Origin: Hydractinia symbiolongicarpus
Lineage: Eukaryota > Cnidaria > Hydrozoa > Anthoathecata > Hydractiniidae
Length of the DNA stretch: 64,000 nucleotides
Reading direction: 5' to 3'
NCBI RefSeq assembly: GCF_029227915.1
Contig: NC_079881.1
Coordinates: 14,423,501 to 14,487,500, forward strand
Part shown: piece by piece, positions 44,647 through 56,481 of the stretch
Position numbering within the stretch: the stretch's first letter is position 1
How the letters are laid out: the number at the start of each line of letters is the position of its first letter
The notes under the pieces: generated by a model
Told to the model about the DNA's origin: nothing
Databases searched by the model: none
Seen by the model: the letters and a program-made list of their open reading frames with translations, nothing else
Program-made: the position numbers and the translations under genes

Positions 44647-44808
44647 AATATGTGACATGGTTTGCGATTATTAACCGCTTGGTTTTTAACTTTATTTAAT
44701 AATGAAGATCAAAGTCTTAAATTAATGCTAAAGTGGAAGCATTATTACAGCATTATAACAGCGTTATAATGATAAAATGGTCGAAAATCGCAAACCATGT
44801 CACATATG
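44647..44808. mobile_element. MITE with ATATGTGACATGGTTTGCGAT ends
   Basis: ~160 bp. The left end ATGTGACATGGTTTGCGAT is matched by ATCGCAAACCATGTCACAT on the right. The interior has GTTATAA-rich sequence (CATTATAACAGCGTTATAAT). A larger, interrupted relative spans 55,681-58,520. It sits 10 bp from the next element at 44,819. Confidence 0.7.
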
Positions 44809-44818
44809 TAGCAGATTT

Positions 44819-45500
44819 GTGATGCTCTCTAGGAAAATCGACCGCTTCTATTTTTAATTTGTATTTTTAAAACAATTGAATTCTGTATTTCATATTTTCA
44901 AAAATACGAATTGCGTTTAAAAATATGCGTATTTTTAAATACAAAATACGAAATTCGTATTAAAAAATATGCGTATCTCTAAAAATAACAACATCCCTGC
45001 AAAGCTCCGTATTTCATTCTAAAATAATGAGAAAACGTCCCTTTGAAGCTTCAAAGTTGCTGTATTTCGTTCTAACATGACGAGAAAATGTCCCTGCGAA
45101 GCTCCAAAGTTGCCATATTTCGTTCTAACATAAGAGAAATATCCATGCGAAGCTTCAAAGTTGCCGCATTTCTTTCTAAAATGACGAGAAAACGTCCCTA
45201 TGAAATCATTGAGCCAATTAAAAACCAATTAAAAACCCATTAAAAACAAACTTGTAAAAGTGAGTAATTGTTCTATTCAATTTATTTAAACACTCACTTG
45301 ATACACGTAACATTTCTAAAAATACGAATTCTACTTTTAAAAATAGAACTTCGTATTTTTAAAAATACGAAAATTCGTATTTCGTAATTTTAAAAATATG
45401 CGTATTTTAAAATACGAAATCTCTATTTAATACGAAATTTCCGTATTTCGTATTTTAAAATACGGAAAGATAAGTGGTGGATTTTCCTAGGGAGCATCAC
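44819..45500. mobile_element. 682-bp TIR element with internal ~58-bp tandem repeats
   Basis: Ends GTGATGCTCTCTAGGAAAATC / GATTTTCCTAGGGAGCATCAC. The core at about 45,020-45,200 has a unit (GACGAGAAAACGTCCCT, then GAAGCTCCAAAGTTGC, then TATTTCGTTCTAA) repeated about three times, surrounded by self-complementary AATACGAAATTCGTATT-type DNA. A second copy lies at 62,935-63,810. Confidence 0.7.
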
Positions 45501-45760
45501 ATTTATGTCGAATTTTTTAAGAGTTTTCATAAAAAAATTATGAGGTAGGATTTTATGCTTTTAGGATTTTATTAAGGGGCATGCACTTGATAAAACTTGC
45601 TCAAATTTGACATTTTTATGCTGGTGTCAGCGTTTCTGTAATAATTTAAAAAATATTATTTTATTATTAACCAAAATTTTATTCGCAGCACATTTTTTGC
45701 CAAGCATCCCACAAAAAATTGTTTTAAAAGAACCATATACAAATAACAAAAATATCTTAC

Positions 45761-46332
45761 TTGGCAGCTAAAAGTAAGCATGTGATTCCTAACAATTGAA
45801 GTTTTGTCCTCTCCACAACTCTAGTCATTAGGAAAGAGTCAATGTAATGAACAGCAGCATGCAGCACTTGGTGTGACATGTCTTTCATATAGGCTACTTC
45901 TGCAATCCAATCAACTAGAATGCACCTCATGAGACTATTGATCTTTGGCTGATAATTCTCTAACTTTTCTATGTGGGAGCAGTCACTGTTTCGAAATAAT
46001 GCCTTTGAAAATTTAATTGCTTCAAAGCGACATAAAAACTTTTCACTATTATGAGATGCAATTAATTGACAAAGTTTGAACCTAGCATCAGTATTGCCAT
46101 TAGCAGCACATGCCTGCAAATCACGAAACCATTGAAGTTGAGCACCAACATCTGTTTTAGCAAAAACAGATTTTTCCTCTTGCAATAATATCTCAAATTT
46201 AGCATGAGTAAAACCCATCAGTGAAGCAGCTGAAAGATTTTCTTTTGCCTTTATATCATTTGATTCATTTTCATTATCTAAATTAAGAACTTTACCCAGG
46301 TTGTAGCAAACTACTTTATCAGCATTTGATCC
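45761..46332 (-). CDS. CCNF: Cyclin F exon, linker plus first half of cyclin N-terminal box
   Basis: 572 nt, acceptor TTCTTTGTAG, donor GTAAGA. The first ~95 codons cover the linker with AASLMGFTHAKFEI, LQWFRDLQACAANGNTDARF and KLCQLI, the region of Sel1-like helices in cyclin F. Then MRCILVDWIAEVAYMKDMS (residues ~259-277 of the visible protein) is the MRAIL-type helix that forms the hydrophobic docking patch. LHAAVHYIDSFLMTR and LQLLGITCLLLAAK follow. Cyclin F is the substrate-receptor F-box subunit of an SCF ubiquitin ligase; the cyclin box recruits RxL substrates rather than activating a CDK. Phase 0 in, 2 out. Confidence 0.93.
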
Positions 46333-46339
46333 CTACAAA

Positions 46340-47480
46340 GAAGAACAAATTAACACGGAATGTGGGGATTTTTGTAGTCTTTTTAGCTTGAACTTGAAAT
46401 TTTAACCATTAGCCAAAACAAAAAATTTTATACCTAAAACACTAAATACAAGTGTCCCTATAATGATGATGGTATCAAGTAGTACTAAAACTTAGGCAAA
46501 GGCAAATTAATTAGTTGTTCTACGGGCCAAATAGACTATTTTTTAAAAAAAACTAGAAAATAATAATACACTATTTTCTCAAATTGTCTTCTAACTTAAA
46601 CTAGCGTCATTTATCCTTGACTAACATTAAATCTTTTTTTTATAGCCTATTTGTGGCTGCAACAGTCAATATTGTTAAAAAATATGACAATATATAATAG
46701 TTTTTTATAATTATTTGATCAAAATTTTATATGCTCATCTTATGATTTCCTGAAAAATTATGTGTTGAAGGGTTTTTTCGAAAATTTCTTATAATACTTG
46801 TTACAAATGGTAAAATTTTGCAAGGCAATGGAAATAAAAATTCACAATTAAAACAGAAATGAATCACAAAAAAGTGGGCACATGACAGAGTTTGAATTAG
46901 AAATGTAAAGTCGATTCACAAAAACTTCTGTAAAGAAGTAAACCATCTAGATGTGGTCTGGAAACACTGTAGACCAGAGTGAGCTGTGTTTGCTAAATAA
47001 GGTTTTAATAATAATTTCAAGTCAGAAGAAAGTAATGTTACAAAACCTAGTTTTATTCCAAACTTTGTTAAATATGTAAACTGAAATGCGAGTATTTCTG
47101 TAAATAGGAAATATGACTTTCGTAAAATTTCTGTATTTCATTATTTTGAAAAATATACTTTAGAAAGTGGTTTACCTTGTTATAAGACCTTAAAAAAAGT
47201 TCCCACATAACAAAGAAAAGTAACCTAAAACATACGGCAAAATAAATTACTTTCTAGTTGGTGGAAAAATATCTATGTTGCAGCAATACTGCAGCGTAGA
47301 ACACAAATATTAGGTTGTAACAAAAAAGAACCACATTTGTTTCATAACAGAGATGTAAATGAACATTACAATCAGCATAGATTTAGGGCATTTTTCTTTC
47401 TAACTATTTTTATTTTGCAGACTGGATTATTTTCGCTGCCTGTAGAACTGATTAAATTGCTTTGCCTTAACTAAATAATA
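46340..47480. other. CCNF intron, AT-rich
   Basis: No repeat boundary, frame or RNA gene recognised. Confidence 0.5.
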
Positions 47481-47489
47481 AAAACTAAC

Positions 47490-47677
47490 CTTAAACTTTA
47501 GCATTTGATTATGCACAGCCTGCTTTAAACAAATCGATTTAGCAGTTGACCAGGGTGGACGGAGTAGCATCCATGTGATTGGTTTTTTTGGGACAATCCT
47601 GTTGTCCAGGCTGCATAAATAGTTGGCAGATAGACTTGCATGATATTTGACTTCCTTTACAGTCTTCTCTGCAGAGG
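47490..47677 (-). CDS. CCNF: Cyclin F exon, helical linker region
   Basis: 188 nt, acceptor ATATTTTTAG, donor GTTAGT. Encodes SAEKTVKEVKYHASLSANYL, then CSLDNRIVPKKPITWMLLRP then PWST. The (W/F)xxxRPPWS block is shared with vertebrate cyclin F between the F-box and cyclin boxes. Phase 1 in, 0 out, in agreement with the flanking exons. Confidence 0.9.
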
Positions 47678-48655
47678 CTAAAAATATATTGAACATTATT
47701 GAATGACTGTGATGATTTGTACACTGGGAATAAAATGACATTAACTTTTGCAACATGCAAAGTTTGAGGAATCTGTTGCATGTTTTTTTTATAAGCAAGT
47801 GAAAATTCACTATCAGGGTGGACTTCGCTGTAACGCTGAACTATAAAACGTCATAATTCAAACTCGACCCAGCCTTCGTAAAAATGTAAGGGGTCAATAT
47901 ACAGTGTTTTTACATGTGTTTAACACAAATTATTTCAGAAAAAAAAGAATGTTTTACTTGAAAAGAATTATGGCATCCGTTTGTTTTCTTTTATAACTAT
48001 TGAATTTGAAAATATAATTTTTGAGCAAACTTCACCTTTGATTTAACAATAAGGGTTGCAAAGCCTTCTAAATCATTCTCTAACTTCCTATTTTGCTTTT
48101 TTCGTAATGTCGATAATTTATCACAGACATAAAGGTTTGCACGTGCGAGTAATCGCACGCCTAAAAAATTATCCGCATGTATGGTGGTGTGTCTGTGCAA
48201 TCGCACACCTCTCACGAAATGATCCAATAAAGTGATAGTTCCATAGAACGTATTATATTTCCCACTTTATTTCATACATTGAAGGCAGTCCCCACCAATC
48301 TTGTCCTTCCCAGAGCATCTTCTCCTTTTCACCACATAGAAAGAGCTTGGGGAAGGAGATTAAGCCTTCACTTGAGCCGTTTTTGAGAAACATCAGGCGA
48401 TCAAAGAGTCCCAAGCAATTTGCTTGGCTGGCTCCTAGCGAACAGGTGCATGGGTAGGATTGGACATCCTACTTACCCGGTTGTTTGCAGCTAGCACGCC
48501 GAGAAATGGAAATGATGAAAAGGGCCTTAGAGGCCATTGTTCATATGGAGCAAAGTAACTCAGGTAGGAAGGTAAACTCTACCAACCAAGAGAGATCTCG
48601 CTTTCCTACTAAATCTTCACGCAAGTCTACACAAGACATGACTTGCTTTGTCGGC

Positions 48656-48701
48656 AACCTCGATCAAAGGGCTTTTTGTCTCTCTGGGAACGAGGTTAAC
48701 T
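48656..48701. repeat. Degenerate relative of the 26,449 foldback tip
   Basis: CAACCTCGATCAAAGGGC and CTGGGAACGAGGTTAAC form a short imperfect inverted pair with the same outer sequence CAACCTCG as the perfect foldback at 26,449-26,576. Probably an internally deleted member of that family. Confidence 0.45.
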
Positions 48702-49139
48702 TTGTCAGGCAAATCTGCTTCCCCAAAACTCAGACAAAACATCCTAGGATCATAAAAATTAAAATTCATAATTTTTGCTGATAATTATTCAATTGTCAAG
48801 AAAGTTATGTGAAAATATATAAACACTAGTAATTAAAACCTGCTTTTTGACCCAAAAATTCTGCCTGGTAACGACATTGAAAGCATACATGATTGGTTAA
48901 AGTTTTGCATGGAATCTTGTTGATTGGTTGGTTTATGTGGATATAGTCAATCATTATTTTTGTGTTATTCCCTTTCACGAGCTTGGAAGAAGCAGATATG
49001 TTATCTGTATCCGAAGCAAGCCGTTATAGGTTAAGCTGATTAAAATATTTACTTGCACTCACAGGTACCTTTCTTTTTACATTGTAACCAAATTGTACAT
49101 TTGGAAGAAGTGATGGGAAAGCAATTTTTTAAAAAATTT

Positions 49140-49440
49140 TGTGCTGTAATATACCCAGAGACTTTTTACTTCCCCAGGTTTTAGAACTAAATTTTTATCA
49201 GAAACTGCATAAGGCATGTTTGATATCAAACAGCAGGGATTGTCTTTCTCTTCCTTGTCTGTTTTGTTAGCATCATTATCATCTACACAGAGGTCCTCCA
49301 CAGCTTTGTTAAATACATTCCTACCATCTGCCGGTATATTCTCAAGCGATATAAACACATCGTTATAAAAAGGGTAAAAAGGGTGCGAAATTATAACTTT
49401 GGTATCAAAGAAGGTGTAGACTTGTAGAGTAAGCAATTTC
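49140..49440 (-). other. Exon-like open frame of unknown identity in a CCNF intron
   Basis: The minus strand is open from 49,451 to 49,077 and contains FYNDVFISLENIPADGRNVF, then DDNDANKTDKEEKDN, then PCCLISNMPYAVSDKNLVL then KPGEVKSLW. The composition (charged linker, ordered flanks) looks more protein-like than the surrounding shadows, and CTGG|GTATAT near 49,160 could be a donor. No counterpart in cyclin F is known to me and no phase fit to neighbouring exons was found. It may be a captured exon, a pseudogene fragment or chance. Confidence 0.25.
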
Positions 49441-49934
49441 TTTGCCAGCAATATGAATTTTTTTTCAACAGGCTATATGAAAACAAAAAGACTGGATCTA
49501 GTAACAAAAATGACATTGCAAAGTGCAGCACTTGGTAAACCGCAGTAAGAAGTATGAATCTTAGAGAAGACATTGAGACGGTTTGGTAAGAAACCTACCA
49601 AATACAATTTGTTTTAACTTATATTTTATAAACATGAACCAAAATAATTATGATTCAAATTGTTCACAAATAGCGAATATTTGAAAGATTTTTCCTCACT
49701 ACTGTTGCAGTACCAATGAAATTCCAGAGGAACTTTTTGAATGTAACCTAAGGCCGCATTAACAAAACCAAATGTAAAAAGTAAATGCATTTTGAACAAA
49801 AATAATCTTTCACATTTGTCAAGAAAACCACATGTTTTTTCTTAAATAATCAGTCTTCCTAAAAAAAATTTGTGTTTTGAAACTATTTTTGATGCCATAC
49901 TGAAAGAGAACTATTTTGTTTATCACTAACATAC

Positions 49935-50012
49935 TGCCAAGCAGTGAGCGGGATTCGATCCGCGGTTCCCATAACTGGGAGCCGCAGACGAACCCACTAC
50001 ACTACGTGCGGC
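49935..50012 (-). tRNA. tRNA-like sequence 1 (isotype not assigned)
   Basis: On the minus strand TAGTGTAGTGG matches the internal A box and GGATCGAATCCC the B box with normal spacing. The middle forms a GC-rich hairpin (CCCAGTTATGGG). Acceptor-stem pairing is poor (GCCGCAC against TGCTTGGC), so it is more probably a tRNA-derived element than a working gene. Confidence 0.45.
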
Positions 50013-50204
50013 AATATGTTAGTGATGAATTCAGATAGTTTATCCGGATGGTATGTATACATAGGTGAATATTTATCATAGCACATCCGTATTTTATTCT
50101 CAACAGAGAATGCTTCACATTGATCAGACCTCTGATCATGACGGGCGAGTATAATGCGTGTAAGTCATACTGAAAGAGAACTACTTTGTTCATCACTAAC
50201 ATAC

Positions 50205-50283
50205 TGCCTGGCAGTGAGCGGGATTCGATCCGCGGTCCCCATAACTGGGAGCCGCAGACGAACCCACTACACTACTTGCGGCA
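50205..50283 (-). tRNA. tRNA-like sequence 2 (isotype not assigned)
   Basis: Second copy with the same A and B boxes; differs from the first by a few bases (GCAAGTAGTGTAGTGG, CCAGTTATGGGGACC). The same weak acceptor stem is present in both, so the mismatch predates the duplication. Confidence 0.45.
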
Positions 50284-51654
50284 ATATGTTAGTGATGAAC
50301 TCAGATAGTTTATCCGGATGGTGTGTATACACAGGTGAGTATTTATCATAGCACATCCGTATTTCATTCTTAACAGAGAATTCTTCTGACTGTTTGCACC
50401 AATTTGTTAAAAAGTATGTTGTTCGATTTTCCCGAAAGTATTAAAACTGAGTCCTATACAAAGTTGGCAGAGGTGTCAGAATCCCCCTTTCTTTAAAACA
50501 ACCCTCCTATCCTTTGGAACCCCACCAAACGTATTTTAAGAGTAACACCCCTATGAATTGTTAAAGTTATTGTCTTTATCCTGTAACGGATATGTAATGC
50601 AATCACCCTATTAATTTGAACTCATATTCAAAGATAGAAAGCACTTTTTCTTGCTGTTGTTAAAAAGATATGGAACCTACCAAAAAAGGGGTGGTAAATA
50701 GTTACAAATTGATAGTTAGAAAAATTTATAGCAAATTGAATTGTACTCTTGCTAATTCCATTTGTCTACGCTTCAAAGCCACCAAATGTGACTAAAAATA
50801 ACTGGTACTTTTTGGAACTTTAGCAAGATATCTAATGCATAGTTAAGTGTCTCTAATTTTTAAAGTTGCCAATTTTGAAAATTACCACAAGCTTAGTTCA
50901 CTGAGTTTATTGAATCTTTCCACAATTGTCAACTTCAAGTAATTTTTTCTAATTGGTTTTGACAGGCAAAAACATGGATTTAGATCTATTAATAAATAAA
51001 CAGGATGTAACTTTTGTAAAAAAAGAAATAGAAACTAAAAATTAAAAAAAAAAAATTCTGCTTTTCTACTTTTTTTCCAACTCACAAGTTTATTACAAGC
51101 TTGTGAGCTTGTATTAAAACGCAAATGTGTCCTACAAGAATGAAAATTTTTGCCTCTCTGAGCACCGACACGGGAGTCGTCATGTGTTCGAATCTCATCT
51201 TGGTAACTATTTTTTTTTTTTTTTTTAAGATAAGATGCTGGATTACTGAATTTAGCAACTTTTAGGTGGGGTTTGGAATCTTTCTTTTTCCTGTTAGTCA
51301 GTTTACCCAAGACGGACCCATCGAAAATTGAATTTTCGAGAAATTTTCCGTTCAAAAAGATCTCACAAATTAATTTTGAAAAATAACTGCGTAGTGCGTA
51401 ATAAATATCGCCTATCTGAATAGCAAAATATGTCGTGTCTAACTTCGTAACAAAAATCACGTTTAGATAGACAGCTTTTTGTGAACTTTATCCGTGAGGT
51501 TGTTTGCGTATATCATACGTCTTGTTTATTTTGCCACTGTGCAATAATTGTTCTCCAGCACGTTTTTATTTTTAGTATAAATCTGCTTTAACTATATAAT
51601 CCTTTAATGTGTAAATGCAAAAATCTTAAGTTGACACTAACCAGGGTATAAATT

Positions 51655-52990
51655 CTATGCTGGACGATAAGCCTGTGGAAGAATCCACTTAGGCAGAAGG
51701 TAAATGGGAAAGGTTTTAAAAAATTTAATGACATCAGTAGTGTATATACAAAAACATTTTTAACTCATTGCCTCTATTGTGAAGACCTTAAAAGTATGAG
51801 CAAGAAAATTTATAGGATTGTGTACTTTCAACGAATAGTTAAGGAGATATAAGGGTTAAAAAACTTGGCTGACGACACAAAGACTAAACAATTTAAAAAA
51901 CATATTTCAGAAATTTGAGTACAGTTGTCTCTATTGTGTAGAGCTTGAAGTGCTTAACAAGAAATAGAATACGAAAATGTGCTTCTGGCAAATAGTTGAA
52001 AACGTTATTGGCATTCAAAGGCTTTTTGATGGAGTCATCATTCTGTCAGATCCATAACGTGACAATTGACCTAGCCTTAAAAAATTGGTCCCATTTTGGT
52101 CTCCCGTGGTCCCTATTTATTCCTGCAGGAGATGACACAAGTTATTTCTTCTCATTTCCAATTTATTTGACCTCAAACTTAAAAGTGCAAGCAAAGGCTT
52201 CACAATCTTACTTATTGTATTGATGTCAGTCTAAATGCATTGTCATCATAACATCAAAAAAGTTAACATATAAGACATAATATTTTGGCTACTTAGGGAA
52301 ATAAGCACTTTGCCTGTTACAAACACACACACGGTTAGCCTATTAACATACGGTTAGAGATCCAAAAGTTAAAAATTTTGCTGACATCAGCAAGGAATTT
52401 TTTTTAAAGATATACCTTAATCCGTTGCGTGATTAAATTTGTGGTAATTCTGTTATCTTTCAGTAACCAAATATAGTAGTATTAACACTGGTGAAGCCTT
52501 CAATTTACCTCATCAAGGTAAAAATCAATTGAAACAAAATGCTTAAAAATTTTGCTGACATCAGCAAGGACCACAAATAAACAAAAAAATTTTTAAAGAA
52601 ATTCCTCAACCTGTTGTGTGAATTTGACAAATAGTTACTGAGATATTGGGTTTTTGATGACGACATTAGGTCATCTATTCTGAAACAGAGTTAGGGAACC
52701 AGGTTTAAAAAACTTACCTAATTTAGTCCCAGGTTATGCCTGGTTACTCATGTGGCGAAAATGATCGACGTGACAACCCAGTTTCCAAGTTTTTTCCCCT
52801 CAAAGTTATAAGTGCATTGTAATGACTTCATTAATTAAAATTTAGATATTGACATTGTGACGTTTAACTTGTTGATTAACAATGAGATGTGCATTTTTCA
52901 GCAATTTTAAATTAAATTAACACATACACTTTGCCTGTAACAGATGGACACGCACAGTTTAAGTATTATTATGAGATAATTATAAACTTT
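51655..52990 (-). mobile_element. Two adjacent relatives of the non-autonomous Helitron
   Basis: The first (about 51,660-52,340) has the minus-strand 3' hairpin GTGGATTCTTCCAC, but CTRR after it is not clear. The second (about 52,370-52,990) has GCTGACATCAGC, CTAATTTAGTCCCAGG and CTTCATTAATT blocks. Both are more diverged than the copies at 6430 and 36,312. Confidence 0.5.
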
Positions 52991-53559
52991 AACTTAGATT
53001 CAGTAATCTTTTACTTTTTTTACAGGAACCAGGTTTAACTTACTTGTAAAAATTAGAGCCGATTAAACATGGTTGATAAGTTAAGTACGTTTATCCCCTT
53101 GACAGGTTGTTCCATTACTTTTCTAAACCATCTTGCGTGATCTCTGGGATAGATGTGTGGAATTTTTAAATGCAACTTTATGTTAATATTCTTATTGGAC
53201 ATTGGTATGGTTGGCATAACATTCAAAAAGGAAAGTGTGTAAAACTTCATTTGGTTGTGTTATGTGTCCATAGGAACCAAGAAACTTTGTGGGCAATATT
53301 TTTTATGGAACATTGTTTCATGAAGATCTCTTTTAAAAAAAACTGCCTCAGGCCTGGTCAGGAATGTGCAATGGCGTGCACGTACGATCGCACGCCATTG
53401 CACATGAAATCCCATGTTGCGAGTGGAAAACCCTCAGGTGAAAACCCAGTAAAATTAATCGAATTTTCATTGGCTAAATAAATGTAGCAAAACTGAAATT
53501 GATTATTGATCGTGATGTTCAACTTGTTGTATAGAGTTTTTCGTGCAGTTAATGGAAAG

Positions 53560-54010
53560 TTGTTATAAAATGGCGTAGCAGAGTCTTGTCAATTAAGGTA
53601 AAGGGTAGGTTGTATGAGACCTGTGTAAGAAGTGTTATGTTGTACGGTAGTGAGACATGACCAGTGAAGCAGGAAGATCTTGACCGTTTAGAAAGGAATG
53701 ATATGAGAATGGTTACCGCCAGTCTGAGAGACAGAAACAGTTCAGATGAGCTAAGAAGCAGGCTAAGTATCCGTAGAATTAAAGATGTTATCCAGATAAG
53801 AAGATTGAATTGGCTGGGGCACTTGGAAAGATTGGAGGAGGATAATTGAGTAAGAAAGTGTAGAGACTTGATAGTTCCTGGCGCAAAGTCCAGAGGCAGA
53901 CCGAGAAAGACTTGGCAGGAGGTTATAAGGATGACTTGATACATAAGAAGTTGAGATTAGATCTAACACAGTCTAGATCAGATTGAGAGAGAGTCATTAA
54001 TATACCCTGT
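53560..54010 (+). pseudogene. LINE ORF2 C-terminal fragment
   Basis: Plus-strand blocks YETCVRSVMLYGSETW, PVKQEDLDRLERNDMRMV, SLRDRNSSDELRSRL, RRLNWLGHLERLEEDN and GRPRKTWQEVI are readable with an in-frame stop and one shift near 53,850. This is the end of a non-LTR reverse transcriptase protein of the type with a terminal WxGHxxRM-like motif. 5'-truncated, lying antisense to CCNF in an intron. Confidence 0.75.
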
Positions 54011-55470
54011 ACAACACATGCTAGCATGGAAAACAGACGTTAAGCAGAGAATGATGTCTAAAGATAAAATATTGTTTGTTCCACAATTAGTTACGAACTT
54101 TATAACTTGGTTTCTACTCCAATGTATATTGTATTAAATAGCAGTCCAGAAGTTCTCTCTCCTACACGACACGGCAGGCAATAAGTTAGCCCTGTACTCG
54201 GTTTTGTGAGAAGAGATGTTCTGCAAAGATTCTATCAATGAGTCTCCTGTATAGTTCTGCTTCATGTTGAACTGTGCCCGTTACAAGCATTTTTAAGCAT
54301 GTCACCAGCGACTTCTGCGATGTACAACTTAATGCCCTTACCTTCAATTCGTAAATAGCACATGCACAACGTACTTCCTAATGAGTTTATCTCGAAACAT
54401 AGAAAGCCAGTTTTACTGCCGACGCAAATCTGTTAAAATGTATATCACGTGAGCAGTTTTATTGCTGATGTAAAAAAAATCTAATTTTAAAGGCTAATTT
54501 CGTTTTAAAATTAGGCAGAAGAAATTTTTGTAACTGCACGCCTGTTCTGCCATTTGCATAACTTAAGCGTGTGATCATCAGTAAGGAGAAACTGTGTTTC
54601 TCAGTGATTGAAGCTCTCCCGTGTTTTGGCAATTTTATTAGCTTGCTTGTGGTGTCTTGCTTAATGTGGCAAAGTACCAAATAGGGCCACCAGTTCGATC
54701 ACAATTCAACAAAATACGGCAAAGATTGGAGTGTTAGCATGTAGCATCGATACTGACTCTAACTACGTGTCCGTCATATAAACTTTGTAGTATACAACCG
54801 ATGCTAAGCATCTTAAATTAGTGACATTGTTTAGGATCTTAAAGTCTGTAATACATGTTTTAATTACAGGAATGTGATTTTTGCCAAAAAATCGTCAAAT
54901 TTTCCAGGGTGTGCCCAAACTAACCTCTGGACATGCCACTGATACTGTTAAAATTAATTTCTGTGCATTCTCTGATGTATGTAAATCACTTTAAATATAA
55001 AATACAATGGCCTTCGAAAATTTATTGATGCCTATAACTACAGTGAGCTCGACTTTTCTACATTATGTGATTACATTAGGACCCATTCCTAAATGAAATT
55101 GTGATTGAAATTGATTTCCGTGAAGAAAAAAAGTGAAGCTGCAGAGGTCAGTGGAAAAATTTTAAAGGGGTAAAAAAGCTATTTGTTTTTGGTTTCTTAA
55201 AACAAAAAAAGAGAAAACTAGATTTCGACTTGACTCCCCCTTTAAATAGTTCTGACTGAAAACATAGCTTTTTCCTAACTTCAGAGCACATTAGTAGATA
55301 TAACATAACACTGATTAGCAAATCTTACTGTGTAGGTGTGTGCAATAACATGCCTCTTCTGAGATGGTCCGTCATTTTAAAAACACATACTCAAATATCT
55401 TAAAATTTTTGCTCACTGGTAGGGCTTTACGATAGATACAAACCGACTTCATAGTGAAACATAGTTTTAC
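54010..55470. other. CCNF intron, no recognised content
   Basis: AT-rich unique DNA. No TIR, tandem repeat or exon-like frame supported by splice sites. Confidence 0.45.
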
Positions 55471-55474
55471 ATAC

Positions 55475-55548
55475 CAGTTAAATTGTAATGGTACAAATGT
55501 GCCAGCCCAAGCTTGACTAAACATTCATGATTTCGAGCATCTGCACCC
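55475..55548 (-). CDS. CCNF: Cyclin F exon, helical repeat after the F-box
   Basis: 74 nt, acceptor TTGTAATTTAG, donor GTATGT. Encodes (R)GADARNHECLVKLGLAHLY then HYNLT. The A-x-x-x-x-x-A/C-x-V-K-L-G-(I/L)-A-(Y/H)-L-Y block is a Sel1-like helix conserved in cyclin F. One base in (completes Arg), one base out (completes Ala). Confidence 0.9.
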
Positions 55549-56481
55549 CTAAATTACAAAGTTAAATAAATGTATATAAAATAAACATCTGAAGTCTTTT
55601 ACATTGGTGACATATTTTTTTAAATTGGTAACGTGTTAGGATACTCTAAAACTTACACTGAGAGTATGGCATAAATAAACCACGTGACATGGTTTGGGAT
55701 TACTAAACGTTTGCTTTTTACATTTATTTGACATTTTAACGACGTTAATAACACTTTATAACAATGACTGTAAATATTATAACAGCTTTATGTTTATCTT
55801 GCTTACTTCAAACTGATTGGTTCTTCAATTAGCAGAGTTATAACACGTTAATAATGGCGTTACAGAATTCACGAAAATTGTTCAGATAGTTCAAATTTCT
55901 AAAGCATGAGGTGTTCTCGTAAACATATTTTTTGATGTTTCTCTACTTTTTTGGCTAGAAAGTATACACAGATTTCAATATATGGAGAGAAAATCAGCAT
56001 ATAATTATTTTCAAGATACTAAAACACATTTTTCTTATAAACAAACAAATTCTATAAATATAAAATGAAGCTAAGTCTCAAGTTGTGTTCTGAACAAAAT
56101 AAGAACTAATCAGGCTGAGAATAGCCAGGAGAACCAGTACACTTTTCTTAACAATAGCCAGCCTCAGGTCAGATTTTAGTGACACATCATCTTACAAAAT
56201 ATGTTAAACAGGTTTTTGACAAGATCATGATCGTTGCAATAGAACATTTGTAGCTACTATGTTTTAGAACAAGCATAAACTAAACATGAAATATAATCGC
56301 ACATTGGCTAACACTGATGACAATGTCGTAACTTGTAAAGAAAATAAATTAATAATACAATTTCTGATCAAAGGTTTACTTTTTAAACAATCATAGACAC
56401 TTATTGATGGAATTTAACGGAATTAGAAAGTGGGGCAGCGTTATAACGCTGCTAAAAATAGAACATAATGGGGAAGTGTTA

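Larger units (their letters stand above)
49896..50384 (-). repeat. Two direct copies of a ~270-bp tRNA-containing unit
   Basis: CATACTGAAAGAGAACTA starts at about 49,896 and again at 50,167. Each copy contains a tRNA-like core bracketed by TATCACTAACATACTGCC / GGCAATATGTTAGTGATG, an inverted pair, and is followed by TTTATCCGGATGG then GTATACA and TAGCACATCCGTATTT. The arrangement could be a tandem tRNA-derived SINE or a duplicated tRNA locus. Confidence 0.65.

Noticed and set aside
48485-48781. 98-codon plus-strand frame preceded by TTTGCAG and containing a GTAGGA donor
   Set aside because: No recognisable protein; the 3' part is the degenerate foldback repeat at 48,656-48,701.
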